NCBI RefSeq assembly: GCF_019429625.1
Contig: NZ_JAHXRW010000002.1
Location: 124,001-188,000 of the forward strand
DNA: 64,000 nucleotides
Direction of reading: 5' to 3'
Source of the DNA: Celeribacter sp. PS-C1
GTDB taxonomy: Bacteria; Pseudomonadota; Alphaproteobacteria; Rhodobacterales; Rhodobacteraceae
Shown piece by piece: positions 55,107 through 64,000 of the stretch; within the stretch, counting starts at the first letter, position 1; each line of letters begins with the position of its first letter. The notes under the pieces were generated by a model, which was given only the letters and a program-made list of their open reading frames with translations, had not been told where the DNA came from and did not search any database. The position numbers and the translations under genes are program-made.

Positions 55107-56938
55107 TCCATCGCTTCCAACTCATCAATAAAGCCGGAGATCATCGACAGGCCCTTGTCCCAGAATTTCGGGTCTGAGGCATCCAATCCAAAGGGCGCCA
55201 AAAGCTCCTTGTGGTGTTTTGAGCCGCCCGCTTTGAGCATGTCGAAATACTTCTCTTGGAAGCCTTCGGGCTGTTCTTGATAGGCTGCGTAAAGTGCGTT
55301 CACCAAGCCGTCGCCAAAGGCATAGGCGTAGACGTAGAACGGTGAATGCACGAAATGCGGCACGTAGGACCAGTAGACCTCGTAGCCATCCATGAATTCG
55401 AAGGCCGGGCCGAGGCTTTCACCCTGCACCGACATCCACAATTTGTTGATCTCGTCGGAGGTCAACTCACCACCCTTGCGGGCGGCGTGGAGTTTGCATT
55501 CGAAGTCGTAGAACGCGATCTGGCGCACGACCGTGTTGAGCATGTCCTCGACCTTGCCTGCGAGCAAAACCTTGCGCTCGGCGGGCGTTTTCGCGTCTTT
55601 CAACAGCTTCTGGAAGGTCAGCATTTCGCCAAAGACCGAGGCGGTTTCGGCGAGCGTCAAAGGCGTGTTGGCCAAAAGCTCGCCCTGACCTGCGGCCAGA
55701 ACCTGATGGACGCCATGGCCCAATTCGTGGGCGAGGGTCATGACATCACGCTGTTTGCCAAGGTAGTTCAGCATCACATAGGGGTGCGCGTCGGTGACGG
55801 TCGGATGGGCAAAAGCGCCCGGCGCCTTGCCCGGTTTCACGCCCGCATCAATCCAGCCATCGGTGAAGAACGGCTTGGCGATCTCGGCCATTTTCGGCGC
55901 AAAGCCTGCGTAGGCCTCCATCACCGTTTTCTGCGCCTCGTCCCAGCCGATTGTGCGGGTTTCTTCCAGCGGAAGCGGCGCGTTGCGGTCCCAGATTTGC
56001 AGCTTATCGAGGCCTAGCCAGCCGCGTTTCAGCTCGTAATAGCGATGCGACAGTTTCGGATAGGCCGCGACCACAGCGTCGCGCAGCGCCTCGACGACCT
56101 CGGGCTCGACGTCATTCGACAGGTGACGGCCCGTCTGCGGCGTCGGCATGCCACGCCATTTGTCCTCGATGTCGCCCATCTTGGCCAAGGTGTTGTGAAC
56201 ACGGGTGAAAATCTTGATGTTGTTGCCGAGAACTTTGGCGACTTCTTTCGCCGCCGCCTCGCGTACCGCGCGGTCGGGGTCGGACATCAGCGTCGTCGTC
56301 GCCTCAAGGCCCAAGGTCTCGCCATTCACCTCGAATTTGAGATCGGCGACGGTTTCGTCGAACAGCTTGTTCCACGCCGACGCGCCCACGACGGACATGT
56401 CATGCTCGTAGCGCTCCAACTCGTCGGAAAGCTGATAGGGCCGCATTTTGCGCATCCGTTCAAAGATCGGACGGTACCGCGACAGGCCCTCGTGTTTGAG
56501 CATCTCTTCGAGCGTTTCCTCGGGAATGCGGTTCACTTCGAGGGAGAAGAACACCAGCGGCGCGGTGTACGTCGTGATCTTATCCTGAATGTCAGAAAAG
56601 AACTTGGCGCGCTCGCCGTCGACCGTGTTCTGGTAATAAAGCAGGCCGGCAAAAGAGCCCAAACGCCCGGCGACCTGCGAAATCCGCTCGTCGCGCAGGA
56701 TGCATTCATACATGCCCGCGCCGTCAAGATCGGCGAGCTTGCCTTCGTATTCTTCGGCAAAACTGGCGCAATGTTCTTCGAGCCAGTCAAGATCGCGTTT
56801 CACTTCGGGTGCGTCGGTGGCGGGGTAAAGATCGGTCAGATCCCAGTCCGGCAGGTCTCCGAATTTCTTCGCACCGCCCTCGGCACTTGCATCGAAAACT
56901 CTGTCTTGCCGCTCTCGCTGCGTCATGGTGAACCGCAT
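55103..56938 (-). CDS. pepF: M3-family oligoendopeptidase
   Basis: 611 aa zinc metallopeptidase of the PepF type. HELGHGVHQ (HExxH) is near residue 400 with the third ligand E downstream; the N-terminal helical domain is typical. Degrades short peptides in the cytoplasm. Confidence 0.93.
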   Translation of the reverse strand: MRFTMTQRERQDRVFDASAEGGAKKFGDLPDWDLTDLYPATDAPEVKRDLDWLEEHCASFAEEYEGKLADLDGAGMYECILRDERISQVAGRLGSFAGLLYYQNTVDGERAKFFSDIQDKITTYTAPLVFFSLEVNRIPEETLEEMLKHEGLSRYRPIFERMRKMRPYQLSDELERYEHDMSVVGASAWNKLFDETVADLKFEVNGETLGLEATTTLMSDPDRAVREAAAKEVAKVLGNNIKIFTRVHNTLAKMGDIEDKWRGMPTPQTGRHLSNDVEPEVVEALRDAVVAAYPKLSHRYYELKRGWLGLDKLQIWDRNAPLPLEETRTIGWDEAQKTVMEAYAGFAPKMAEIAKPFFTDGWIDAGVKPGKAPGAFAHPTVTDAHPYVMLNYLGKQRDVMTLAHELGHGVHQVLAAGQGELLANTPLTLAETASVFGEMLTFQKLLKDAKTPAERKVLLAGKVEDMLNTVVRQIAFYDFECKLHAARKGGELTSDEINKLWMSVQGESLGPAFEFMDGYEVYWSYVPHFVHSPFYVYAYAFGDGLVNALYAAYQEQPEGFQEKYFDMLKAGGSKHHKELLAPFGLDASDPKFWDKGLSMISGFIDELEAME

Positions 56939-57011
56939 CGCATCACTCCTATCTCAATGTTGTCTAAGAGATAGGGCCTCAAAGCGGGGGATGCAAAGGG
57001 GATAGGGTGGT

Positions 57012-57965
57012 TTAGGGTGCGCTTTGCTCAAAAAGCGCGGCCAGCCGGTCGTAGAACTGTTTGCGCGTGGCTGGCGTCTCCATCGGCACCTCGTGGCGTG
57101 CGCCCGGCACGATGACCAACTCACAAGACGGCCAGCGGGTCGCAAGGTCTTTCACAGCTTGTGTGTTCACGATCTTCTCGTCGCCACCCAAGAAACACAG
57201 CACCGGAACGTCCGGCAAAGGATGCTCTGCGGCCCAGTCGTTTTCCCGGATCGCCTCCATGACCCAATGCGAGGACGGCCCACCAAGGCCGAGATCGGGC
57301 TTGGCCACGACTTGATCGGTCATGTAATCGAACATCTCGCGATCGGAGGTCAAAAGATTATTCTTAAACCCGTTCCAGATCATATAGGTCTCAAGCTTCG
57401 TGCCCGGCGCGCGCATGTTTTGCAGTCCGAGCGCGTCTAGCACCGGAGAGGCAAATCGCACCAGAAGTCGCTGGATCGGCGTCAGGCCAATGCCCCACAT
57501 CGGCGCGGAAAATCCGGCAGCCTGAAAGGGTTTGCCCTCAATCAATGCCCGGATACCGATCGCACCGCCCATGGAATGCCCGATCAGGAACCACGGCTTC
57601 GGCATGGCTTTCTCTTCGGCCAAGGCCATCACCGCGTCGAGGTCCATTTGGTAGTCCTGAAACGCCGCCACATGGCCGATACGCCGATCTTTCAAAGGGC
57701 GATCTGCCAAGCCTTGTCCACGCCAATCGATGGCCAGCGAGGCAAAGCCGCGGGCGGCAAGATCCGCCGCCCCTCGGCCGTATTTTTCGACACATTCGGT
57801 GCGCCCGGGCAGGATGAACACCGTGCCCTTCGCGCGTTCCTGGTCGCTGTTTTGTGGCCAGAGCCCGACACGAATTCGCACCCCGTCCGAGGTGGTCAGC
57901 CAATAGGCTTCGCCGCCCTCCGGCCCTTGGGCCAGATCAGCAAAATAAGGTGCGGTTTCGGTCAT
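57012..57965 (-). CDS. Alpha/beta hydrolase, monoacylglycerol lipase-like
   Basis: 317 aa. TVFILPGRTE (oxyanion), LIGHSMGGAIG (nucleophile elbow with Ser) and a late His (GARHEVPMET). Likely lysophospholipase/monoacylglycerol lipase. ATG 57965 is used, but a GTG two codons earlier follows the SCP2 stop directly. Confidence 0.86.
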   Translation of the reverse strand: MTETAPYFADLAQGPEGGEAYWLTTSDGVRIRVGLWPQNSDQERAKGTVFILPGRTECVEKYGRGAADLAARGFASLAIDWRGQGLADRPLKDRRIGHVAAFQDYQMDLDAVMALAEEKAMPKPWFLIGHSMGGAIGIRALIEGKPFQAAGFSAPMWGIGLTPIQRLLVRFASPVLDALGLQNMRAPGTKLETYMIWNGFKNNLLTSDREMFDYMTDQVVAKPDLGLGGPSSHWVMEAIRENDWAAEHPLPDVPVLCFLGGDEKIVNTQAVKDLATRWPSCELVIVPGARHEVPMETPATRKQFYDRLAALFEQSAP

Positions 57966-57971
57966 CTGCAC

Positions 57972-58262
57972 TCAGGCCAGCACGGAGCCCAGTTGCATCG
58001 CGAGGCCCATGTCGCCGTCGACCGACAGCTTGCCCTGCATGAAGGCGGCGGTCGGGTTCACATCGCCCTCGATCATGCCTTGGAAGGTCTCGAGATCGGC
58101 GGTCAGGGTCACATCGGCGTCGTCGTCAGAGGCGCGTGCGCCGTCGCTGTCGACCACGATGGCACCTTCGCCCTCAATCACGAATTTCGCGACACCGGCG
58201 TCAAAACCGCCCTCCATCTTTTCGTTCAGGGCTGCGACGGCTTTGGTGATGAGATCGCTCAT
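57972..58262 (-). CDS. SCP2 sterol-carrier-domain protein
   Basis: 96 aa SCP2-type lipid-binding fold (GGFDAGVAKFVIEGEGAIVVD...TLTADLETFQGMIEGDVNPTAAFMQGKLSVDGD). It is upstream of and close to the alpha/beta hydrolase, suggesting a lipid role. SD AAAGGAAAA. Confidence 0.9.
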   Translation of the reverse strand: MSDLITKAVAALNEKMEGGFDAGVAKFVIEGEGAIVVDSDGARASDDDADVTLTADLETFQGMIEGDVNPTAAFMQGKLSVDGDMGLAMQLGSVLA

Positions 58263-58352
58263 GGGTTTTCCTTTGGTTGGTCTTCGCGGAGCATATAGGC
58301 ACTCATTTGTGACTTTGAACATCCGCGTCAGAAAGCTACTATCTGAAGTGTT

Positions 58353-58922
58353 ATGAAAGCATTGCGACAATTACTCAAATGTGCCGTTACGTTTCCGGCT
58401 GTGTTCTGGCTTTTTTTTGCCGGACAGCCGGGGTTTGCGGCGGATCAGGCGCGGCTCGACGAGCTTTTTGCGCAATTGTCGGATGCCGATCCGTTCGGCG
58501 CGGCGCAGATCGAACAGGAAATCGCGATGGAATTGTCGCGCTCGGGCTCTGACGCGATGGATTTGCTTTTGGAGCGGGGGCGTGCGGCGATGGAAGTGGG
58601 CGACATCACCGGCGCCATAGGTCATCTGACTGCGCTTGTCGATCATGCACCCGAATTTACCGAAGCCTACAACGCGCGTGCTACGGCATATTTCATGGCC
58701 GGCCTTTACGGGCCGTCTATTGCCGACATCGGCCAGGTCCTGGACCGCGAACCACGGCATTTTGGCGCCTTGTCGGGGCTGGCTTTGATCCTCGAAGAAA
58801 TCGGGGATAACCCCCGCGCCTTGGAGGTTCTCTTGCAAATCCAAGAGATTCACCCGCAAATGCAAGGTCTGTCGGATCGGATCGCGCGTCTGGAACTGGT
58901 GCTCGAGGGCACGGCGCTCTAA
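58353..58922 (+). CDS. Secreted TPR protein
   Basis: 189 aa with a signal peptide (about 1-30) and about three TPR units (AMEVGDITGAIGHLTALVDHAPEFTEAYNARA; AYFMAGLYGPSIADI; GDNPRALEVLLQIQEIHP). Scaffold for periplasmic protein contacts; specific role unknown. Divergent from SCP2. Confidence 0.82.
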   Translation: MKALRQLLKCAVTFPAVFWLFFAGQPGFAADQARLDELFAQLSDADPFGAAQIEQEIAMELSRSGSDAMDLLLERGRAAMEVGDITGAIGHLTALVDHAPEFTEAYNARATAYFMAGLYGPSIADIGQVLDREPRHFGALSGLALILEEIGDNPRALEVLLQIQEIHPQMQGLSDRIARLELVLEGTAL

Positions 58923-58957
58923 AACCTCATCTGACTCGGACGAAGAAGGCGAATGCG

Positions 58958-61843
58958 ATGACGGGCATGACCGGTCGGATCACGGCAGTGCTCGGCCCCA
59001 CGAATACAGGCAAAACCCATTACGCGATTGAGCGGATGCTGTCCTATCGCACGGGCGTTATCGGCCTGCCTTTGCGGCTTTTGGCGCGTGAGGTCTACGA
59101 CCGCATCGTCGCGGCGCGTGGGCCGTCGGTCGTGGCGTTGGTCACGGGCGAGGAGCGTATCGTGCCGCCGCGCACGCAATACTGGGTCTGCACGGTCGAG
59201 GCGATGCCCACCGGCATGGGCTCGGATTTTCTCGCCGTCGATGAGATTCAGCTGTGCGCTGATCCCGAGCGTGGTCACGTGTTCACCGACCGTTTGCTCC
59301 ATGCCCGCGGCACCCATGAGACCCTGTTCATGGGCTCGGATTCGATGCGCTCGGTGATTGCGCAACTGGTGCCCAAGGCGCAATTCATGCAGCGCGACCG
59401 ATATTCGCGCCTGACCTACGCAGGTTCGAAAAAGATAAGTCGAATGCCGCCAAGGGCCGCGATTGTTGGGTTTTCTGTTGAAGATGTCTATGCCATCGCA
59501 GAGCTCTTGCGCCGTCAAAAGGGCGGGGCTGCGGTCGTCATGGGGGCGCTTTCCCCGCGCACCCGCAACGCGCAGGTCGAGATGTATCAAAACGGCGATG
59601 TCGATTACCTCGTCGCCACGGATGCGATCGGCATGGGGCTCAATCTCGACGTGACCCATGTGGCGTTTTCCTCGACCGTGAAGTTCGACGGGCGGCGCAT
59701 GCGGCCCTTGATGCCCAACGAGCTGGCCCAGATCGCGGGTCGGGCCGGGCGCTATCAGACCGACGGGACCTTTGGCGTGACGGGGGAGGCCTCGCCCTTT
59801 GACGAAGAGGTGATCGAGGCCATCGAGGAGCACCGGTTTACGCCTCAGAAAAAGCTCAACTGGCGCAATTCGCGGTTGGAATTCGGCACGGTCGACCGGT
59901 TGATCGGCTCTTTGGAGATGGCGCCTGATGATCCGTCTTTGGTGAAGGCGCGCGAGGCGGATGATCTACAGGCGCTGAAAACTCTGTCGGATCTGAAAAC
60001 CGTGCGCCCGCGTCTGCGTGGCTCGAAAGACGTGCGGCTTTTGTGGGATGTGTGCCGCATTCCGGATTTTCGGGGAATCAGTCACGGCGAACACACGTCG
60101 CTTTTGGAGCGGATTTTCGAATTTTTGCACGAATATGGGCGTGTTCCCGACGATTGGATGGCCCAACAGATCAAACGCATTGACCGGACAGAGGGCAATA
60201 TCGACACTCTGTCTAAAAGACTCGCCTATATTCGCACTTGGACCTATGTTGCGCAGCGCGAAAACTGGGTCGATGACGAAAGCCATTGGCGCGGCGCGAC
60301 CCGCGCTGTAGAAGACCGATTGTCGGATGCGTTGCATGGCGCACTGACGCAAAGATTTGTGGACCGGCGGACGAGCGTGCTCCTTCGGCGGCTCAAGCAA
60401 AAGGAGGGCCTTGTGGCCGACGTGAACGATAAAGGTGAAGTGACGGTTGAAGGCGAATTCGTCGGCCGTCTGGAAGGGTTCCGCTTTCAGCAGGACAAGG
60501 CGGCAACGCCCGATGAAGCCAAGACGCTGGCCCAGGCCGCGATGGCGGCATTGGCGCCGGAGTTCAGCCTGCGCGCTGACCGGTTCTACAACGCGCCCGA
60601 CACGGAGATGGATTTCACCGAACAGGGTGGTCTGATGTGGGGTGAGCACGCCGTGGGCAAACTCGTTGCCGGCGACGATGCGCTCAAACCGCGTGCCGTG
60701 GCCTTTGTCGACGACGGTGTTGCCCAAGACGTAGCGGACAAGGTCCAGCGCCGTTTGCAGCATTTCATCGACCGCAAGATCGCGACCCTCTTTGAGCCGC
60801 TTTTGAACATGTCCCGCGACGAGACTCTCACCGGTCTGGCGCGCGGCTTTGCCTTCCGTTTGGTGGAAAACCTCGGCGTGATCCCGCGTGAGCAGATCGC
60901 TCAAGAGGTGAAAGATCTGGATCAAGACGCCCGTGGCGCGCTGCGCAAACACGGCGTGCGGTTTGGTCAATACACGATCTTCATGCCGCTTTTGCTCAAA
61001 CCCGCGCCGACGCGTTTGCGTCTGCTCTTGTGGGCTTTGAACGCGAAATTCGACACCTTCCCCGACAGCCCTCCGCCGGGTCTGGTGACCATTCCCGCCG
61101 TGGTGGATGCGCCCGAAGGCTATTACGCGATGTCCGGCTACCGTCTCTCCGGTCAGCGCGCGATCCGCATCGACATGCTGGAACGCCTAGCCGATCTGCT
61201 GCGCAGTCAAGACAGCCGTGGCGGCTTTGAAGCCAACCCGGATATGCTGTCGATCACCGGCATGACCTTGGAGCAATTCGCTGACCTGATGGGCGGCATG
61301 GGCTACAAGGCCGAGCAGGGCGAACGCGTGAAGGTAAAAGCCGTCGATCAAGTGATCGAGTCCGAAGCCGCGCCTGCTGAAAATGCCGAAGACACGCCTG
61401 CCGATCTGTCCGGTGTGGCCGCTCAGATCCCGGATGAGGGAGAAGCGCCCTCTGCCGAGATCGCCGAACCCGCGCCCGTCGAGGATGAGGCCGCAGAGTT
61501 TGCCGAGACCGAAGTGCCCGAAGGTGTGGCTGCTGACGCCGGTCTGTCGGAAACCGAGATGGAAGTGTTCTACACCTTCACTTGGGGCGGCAACCGTGGT
61601 GGCAACCGCAACGCTGGCCGTGGCCCGCGCCGTGAGGGCGGGGATCGTCCGCAGGGTAAAAAGGGTGGCGGCAAGCCGCAGGGTAAAAAAGGTGGCAAGC
61701 CGCGCCGTGATGGTGGTCGTGATGGCGGCAAGGGCGGCAACCAGCCGCAGTCCTTCTCCGCCAAACCGCCGCGCAAGGAAAAGCAGATCGACCCGGACAA
61801 CCCGTTCGCTGCCGCGCTCATGGGGCTTAAGGACAAGAAGTAA
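58958..61843 (+). CDS. Suv3-like DExH RNA helicase with a basic Gly-rich tail
   Basis: 961 aa. Walker A GPTNTGKT (residues 13-20), DEIQ (95-98), SDSMRS, the motif VI stretch QIAGRAGR, and C-terminal helicase-associated domains closely match the Suv3/MgpS family of mitochondrial-type RNA helicases. The last about 70 residues are Gly/Lys/Arg-rich with GGN and GKK repeats, probably for RNA binding. It probably takes part in RNA turnover. The S4 protein follows 0 nt later. Confidence 0.88.
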   Translation: MTGMTGRITAVLGPTNTGKTHYAIERMLSYRTGVIGLPLRLLAREVYDRIVAARGPSVVALVTGEERIVPPRTQYWVCTVEAMPTGMGSDFLAVDEIQLCADPERGHVFTDRLLHARGTHETLFMGSDSMRSVIAQLVPKAQFMQRDRYSRLTYAGSKKISRMPPRAAIVGFSVEDVYAIAELLRRQKGGAAVVMGALSPRTRNAQVEMYQNGDVDYLVATDAIGMGLNLDVTHVAFSSTVKFDGRRMRPLMPNELAQIAGRAGRYQTDGTFGVTGEASPFDEEVIEAIEEHRFTPQKKLNWRNSRLEFGTVDRLIGSLEMAPDDPSLVKAREADDLQALKTLSDLKTVRPRLRGSKDVRLLWDVCRIPDFRGISHGEHTSLLERIFEFLHEYGRVPDDWMAQQIKRIDRTEGNIDTLSKRLAYIRTWTYVAQRENWVDDESHWRGATRAVEDRLSDALHGALTQRFVDRRTSVLLRRLKQKEGLVADVNDKGEVTVEGEFVGRLEGFRFQQDKAATPDEAKTLAQAAMAALAPEFSLRADRFYNAPDTEMDFTEQGGLMWGEHAVGKLVAGDDALKPRAVAFVDDGVAQDVADKVQRRLQHFIDRKIATLFEPLLNMSRDETLTGLARGFAFRLVENLGVIPREQIAQEVKDLDQDARGALRKHGVRFGQYTIFMPLLLKPAPTRLRLLLWALNAKFDTFPDSPPPGLVTIPAVVDAPEGYYAMSGYRLSGQRAIRIDMLERLADLLRSQDSRGGFEANPDMLSITGMTLEQFADLMGGMGYKAEQGERVKVKAVDQVIESEAAPAENAEDTPADLSGVAAQIPDEGEAPSAEIAEPAPVEDEAAEFAETEVPEGVAADAGLSETEMEVFYTFTWGGNRGGNRNAGRGPRREGGDRPQGKKGGGKPQGKKGGKPRRDGGRDGGKGGNQPQSFSAKPPRKEKQIDPDNPFAAALMGLKDKK

Positions 61844-62224
61844 ATGGAAAAGCGGGAGACCATTCGTCTCGACAAGTGGCTGTGGTATGCCCGCTTTTTC
61901 AAAACCCGCGGGTTGGCGGCCAAGACCGTCACCGGCGGGCACGTGCGGGTGAATTCCAACAAGGTGGCGAAGGCTTCGACCTCTGTGGGCGAAGGCGATG
62001 TTCTGACCTTCCCGCAGGCGCGCCACATCCGGGTGATCAAGATTGCCGCCTGTGGCACGCGGCGCGGTCCGGCGCCCGAAGCGCAAACCCTTTACGAAGA
62101 CCTCAGCCCGCCCGCGCCACCGAAGGACCCTGTTCCGTCTGTGCCACGGTTCGAGGGAAAAGGTCGTCCTACAAAGAAAGATCGTCGCATGACGGACCTT
62201 TCGCGCCCTGACATGCTTGATTGA
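61844..62224 (+). CDS. hslR: S4-domain RNA-binding protein, Hsp15-like
   Basis: 126 aa. S4 domain (IRLDKWLWYARFFKTRGLAAKTVTGGHVRVNSNKV) with a basic C-terminal extension. Hsp15 binds stalled 50S subunits; paired here with an RNA helicase. Confidence 0.88.
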   Translation: MEKRETIRLDKWLWYARFFKTRGLAAKTVTGGHVRVNSNKVAKASTSVGEGDVLTFPQARHIRVIKIAACGTRRGPAPEAQTLYEDLSPPAPPKDPVPSVPRFEGKGRPTKKDRRMTDLSRPDMLD

Positions 62225-62277
62225 TCCGGCACTTGGGGCTAGCTAAGGCGCAAATGATCAGATTTGGATGAGCCGCA

Positions 62278-62616
62278 ATGACCTATGTCGTGATTGATAA
62301 CTGCATCGCCTGTAAATACACCGACTGTGTCGAAGTCTGCCCCGTGGATTGTTTCTACGAGGGTGAGAACATGCTGGTGATTCATCCCGATGAATGTATC
62401 GACTGTGGCGTCTGTGAACCGGAATGCCCGGCCGATGCGATCCGTCCGGACACCGAGCCGGACATGGAGAAATGGGTCGAGCTCAACCGCAAATATGCCG
62501 AAGCTTGGCCGGTGATCCTTGAGAAGAAAGACCCGATGCCGGGCTATGAGGACAAGGACGGCGAAGAGGGCAAGCTGGAGAAGTATTTCTCCGAAGCGCC
62601 CGGCGAGGGCTCCTGA
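62278..62616 (+). CDS. fdxA: 7Fe-8S ferredoxin FdxA
   Basis: 112 aa. Cysteines C9, C12, C17, C21, C25 and C40, C43, C46, C50 match the Azotobacter-type 7Fe ferredoxin ([3Fe-4S] plus [4Fe-4S]). Low-potential electron carrier; its partner reductase is not nearby. Confidence 0.95.
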   Translation: MTYVVIDNCIACKYTDCVEVCPVDCFYEGENMLVIHPDECIDCGVCEPECPADAIRPDTEPDMEKWVELNRKYAEAWPVILEKKDPMPGYEDKDGEEGKLEKYFSEAPGEGS

Positions 62617-62657
62617 GTCGATCCGACTTTTCGAATCATGTGGATGATTCGCATTTC

Positions 62658-62685
62658 AAGGGCCCCGACGCGTGGGCCCTTTTTA
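62658..62685 (+). terminator. Intrinsic terminator after fdxA
   Basis: AAGGGCCC/GGGCCCTT stem with an 8-nt loop and TTTTT. Just before it lies a perfect 8-bp inverted repeat, CGAATCAT-GTGG-ATGATTCG. Confidence 0.88.
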
Positions 62686-63026
62686 TATGCAGAGCTCTCT
62701 ATAAGTCCTTGATTCATGGATAACCCCCCTGAAAACGGGGGGCTCTTGCTGCCGCCTCGCTGAGCTGTGCTTTCTTTGGGGCGTTTTTTGTGCTATGGTA
62801 ACTCAACCACGTTAGGACATATCGACCTCAACCCCCTGAGCCACGCTTTTACGGGGATTGAGTTTTTCGCGCCTAATTCCTTGTTCCAAAGCCTTTTGGC
62901 GGGAACGCTGCAGATTGATTTCGGGCTTTTGTGTGTGCCCGGCTTTTTGCGGTTTCGGAAAACGCGAAAGTGCGATGCGACCGAGACGGTGGTGCCAACG
63001 GTCCCGTCTGAGGAAAACACCTGCAA
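62686..63026. other. Leader/promoter region of carD
   Basis: 341 nt with a strong GC hairpin (CCCCCC..GGGGGG, about 62725-62748) and a weak promoter-like stretch. An 87-codon frame overlaps the carD start by 4 nt, but has no SD or family features, so I do not call it. Confidence 0.5.
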
Positions 63027-63536
63027 ATGAGCAAGACCAAGAAATCCGAATTCCGCCCCAACGATTACGTTGTTTATCCGGCCCATGGCGTCGGTCAGAT
63101 CATGTCGATCGAAGAACAGGAAATCGCGGGCATGTCCCTTGAACTTTTCGTCATCGCCTTTGAGAAAGATAAGATGACGCTGCGCGTTCCGACCAACAAA
63201 GCCGTCGAATCCGGCCTGCGGTCGCTGTCGTCGCCGGAACTGATTCAGGACGCGATGAAGACCCTCAAAGGCAAAGCCAAGGTCAAACGCGCCATGTGGT
63301 CCCGCCGCGCGCAGGAATATGAGCAAAAGATCAACTCCGGCGATTTGATCGCCATCGCCGAAGTGGTGCGCGACCTGCACCGCACCGACGACCAGCGCGA
63401 GCAGAGCTACTCCGAGCGTCAGCTTTATGAAGCGGCTCTGGATCGACTGACCCGCGAAGTCGCTGCTGTGTCCGGTTCCGACGAGGCGGATGCGCAGAAG
63501 AAAGTCAGCGACGTGCTCGTGAGCCGCGCCGCCTGA
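63027..63536 (+). CDS. carD: CarD-family transcription regulator
   Basis: 169 aa. An N-terminal RNA-polymerase-interacting (CdnL-like) Tudor fold (NDYVVYPAHGVGQIMSIE) is followed by a helical DNA-binding domain (WSRRAQEYEQKINSGDLIAIAEVVRDLHRTD). CarD stabilises open complexes at many promoters. Its neighbour fdxA is a frequent companion in Rhodobacterales. Confidence 0.94.
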   Translation: MSKTKKSEFRPNDYVVYPAHGVGQIMSIEEQEIAGMSLELFVIAFEKDKMTLRVPTNKAVESGLRSLSSPELIQDAMKTLKGKAKVKRAMWSRRAQEYEQKINSGDLIAIAEVVRDLHRTDDQREQSYSERQLYEAALDRLTREVAAVSGSDEADAQKKVSDVLVSRAA

Positions 63537-63564
63537 TCTTCTGAGTGTATCAAGCACAAAGGAA

Positions 63565-63600
63565 ACCGCCGAGAGGGAGACCTCTCCGGCGGTTTTTTTT
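63565..63600 (+). terminator. Intrinsic terminator after carD
   Basis: ACCGCCGAGAGG pairs with CCTCTCCGGCGGT around GAGA, followed by eight T residues. Confidence 0.93.
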
Positions 63601-63955
63601 ATGACGGTTTTCTGTGTGGATGGCGCAAAAGAAAACGCTGTCCCACGAGGTGACAGCGCTTCTCCTGACTTTACGGCGAAGGAGCCCAGTCAGATCGCAA
63701 CCCCCTCAAACGGTCAGGGCCACTGTTCGAGAGGTCTGCGAAATGAGATGTGCGCCAAGCCGCTCCTCTTCATTTCGAGAGGCTGGCCGACGACACTGAT
63801 GGCACGGCACAGGAGGGTGACATCCAACTCATGAAAACTCATTATGCTTCTCCTGCGCCGTGCAATCGGCCTGTTTTTTCTATGCCGATAGGGGGCAAGC
63901 CACATTCCCCAGATGGGGTAAGCGCGTCAAAAAAACGGTAAGAATGTAGAAACCG
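63601..63955. other. Region after carD
   Basis: 355 nt with no convincing ORF. It contains a minus-strand terminator (63626-63658) that should end a transcript coming from the right. Confidence 0.55.
63626..63658 (-). terminator. Minus-strand intrinsic terminator
   Basis: CGCTGTC/GACAGCG stem with a T-rich tail (TTTTCTTTT) when read on the minus strand. Confidence 0.78.
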
Positions 63956-64000
63956 TCAGGCCATTCGGGTCAAATGCGCGAGCGCTTTGTCCCAGGCGCG
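63956..64000 (-). CDS. Possible C-terminus of a gene cut by the window edge
   Basis: An open frame from the right edge to a TGA at 63956-63958 (14 codons, RAWDKALAHLTRMA). It is helix-like and lies in line with the minus-strand terminator, but too short to identify. Confidence 0.35.
   Translation of the reverse strand, partial: RAWDKALAHLTRMA

Noticed and set aside
62767-63030. 87-codon frame overlapping carD by 4 nt
   Set aside because: Begins with GTG without an SD, has no family features, and lies over the carD leader hairpins.

Overview
The window is chromosomal DNA from an alphaproteobacterium, almost certainly Rhodobacterales (Rhodobacter/Roseobacter group). The evidence is a clade-typical set of neighbours: an RpoE-ChrR sigma/anti-sigma pair divergent from a cfaA/DUF1365/FAD-oxidase operon; FdxA next to CarD; dnaG-rpoD; nrdR-ribD and ribE-ribB-ribH-nusB; PleD; a Suv3-like helicase with an S4 protein; and a tRNA-His with A73 and no encoded G-1, a trait of alphaproteobacteria. 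The genus cannot be told from the sequence alone. I saw no rRNA, phage, transposase, integrase or CRISPR array; this is mostly core genome with small accessory patches.

Layout. 1-4 kb: a PPK2 polyphosphate kinase cut by the window edge, queC behind a clear preQ1-I riboswitch, a 2OG-Fe(II) oxygenase, a GNAT enzyme and a DUF983 protein. 4-6.6 kb: an operon of EF-hand protein, ECF sigma factor, membrane anti-sigma-like protein and periplasmic metal-sensor-like protein. 7-11.6 kb: c-di-GMP signalling, with PleD, then an H-NOX-like protein overlapping an HNOBA-GGDEF cyclase. 11.6-17.9 kb: the singlet-oxygen (RpoE-ChrR) cluster, bracketed by two identical tRNA-Glu genes in inverted orientation. 18-26.4 kb: recJ, glpX, hom, a lipoprotein, and three TadE/TadG-like genes. 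26.8-31 kb: dnaG and rpoD. 31-35 kb: HlyU, a divergent QorB/HxlR redox pair, small secreted proteins and YjbQ. 35-44.5 kb: nrdR and riboflavin genes, split by a three-gene capsule cluster (kpsC, wza-like, kpsS) on the other strand. 44.5-50.5 kb: an acyltransferase, a likely 6S RNA, MmcB, tRNA-His, a 39-codon small ORF, an RluA-family pseudouridine synthase and rpoH. 50.5-64 kb: hydrolases, peptidases, small DUF proteins, the Suv3-like helicase, fdxA and carD.

How the genes work together. The window is rich in transcription control: RpoD, RpoH, RpoE and a fourth ECF sigma factor, with CarD, NrdR, NusB, a DksA-like zinc-finger protein, HxlR, HlyU and a candidate 6S RNA. Two diguanylate cyclases (PleD and the H-NOX partner) feed c-di-GMP. 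The RpoE-ChrR pair probably switches on the divergent lipid-modification operon through two head-to-head promoters whose -35 elements form one inverted repeat.

The most unusual points are the H-NOX-like protein that lacks both the proximal heme histidine and the YxSxR clamp yet stays coupled to a GGDEF partner; the shared divergent sigma-E promoter; the inverted tRNA-Glu duplication around that cluster; the capsule genes lodged inside the riboflavin operon; RibB with a cysteine-less GTP-cyclohydrolase-II-like domain; and small ORF/RNA loci near 46.2, 47.7 and 51.6 kb. Start codons differ from the longest open frames in many places because I preferred starts with a Shine-Dalgarno (SD) site or a family-typical N-terminus. 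All family calls rest on motifs read by eye; no database search was run.
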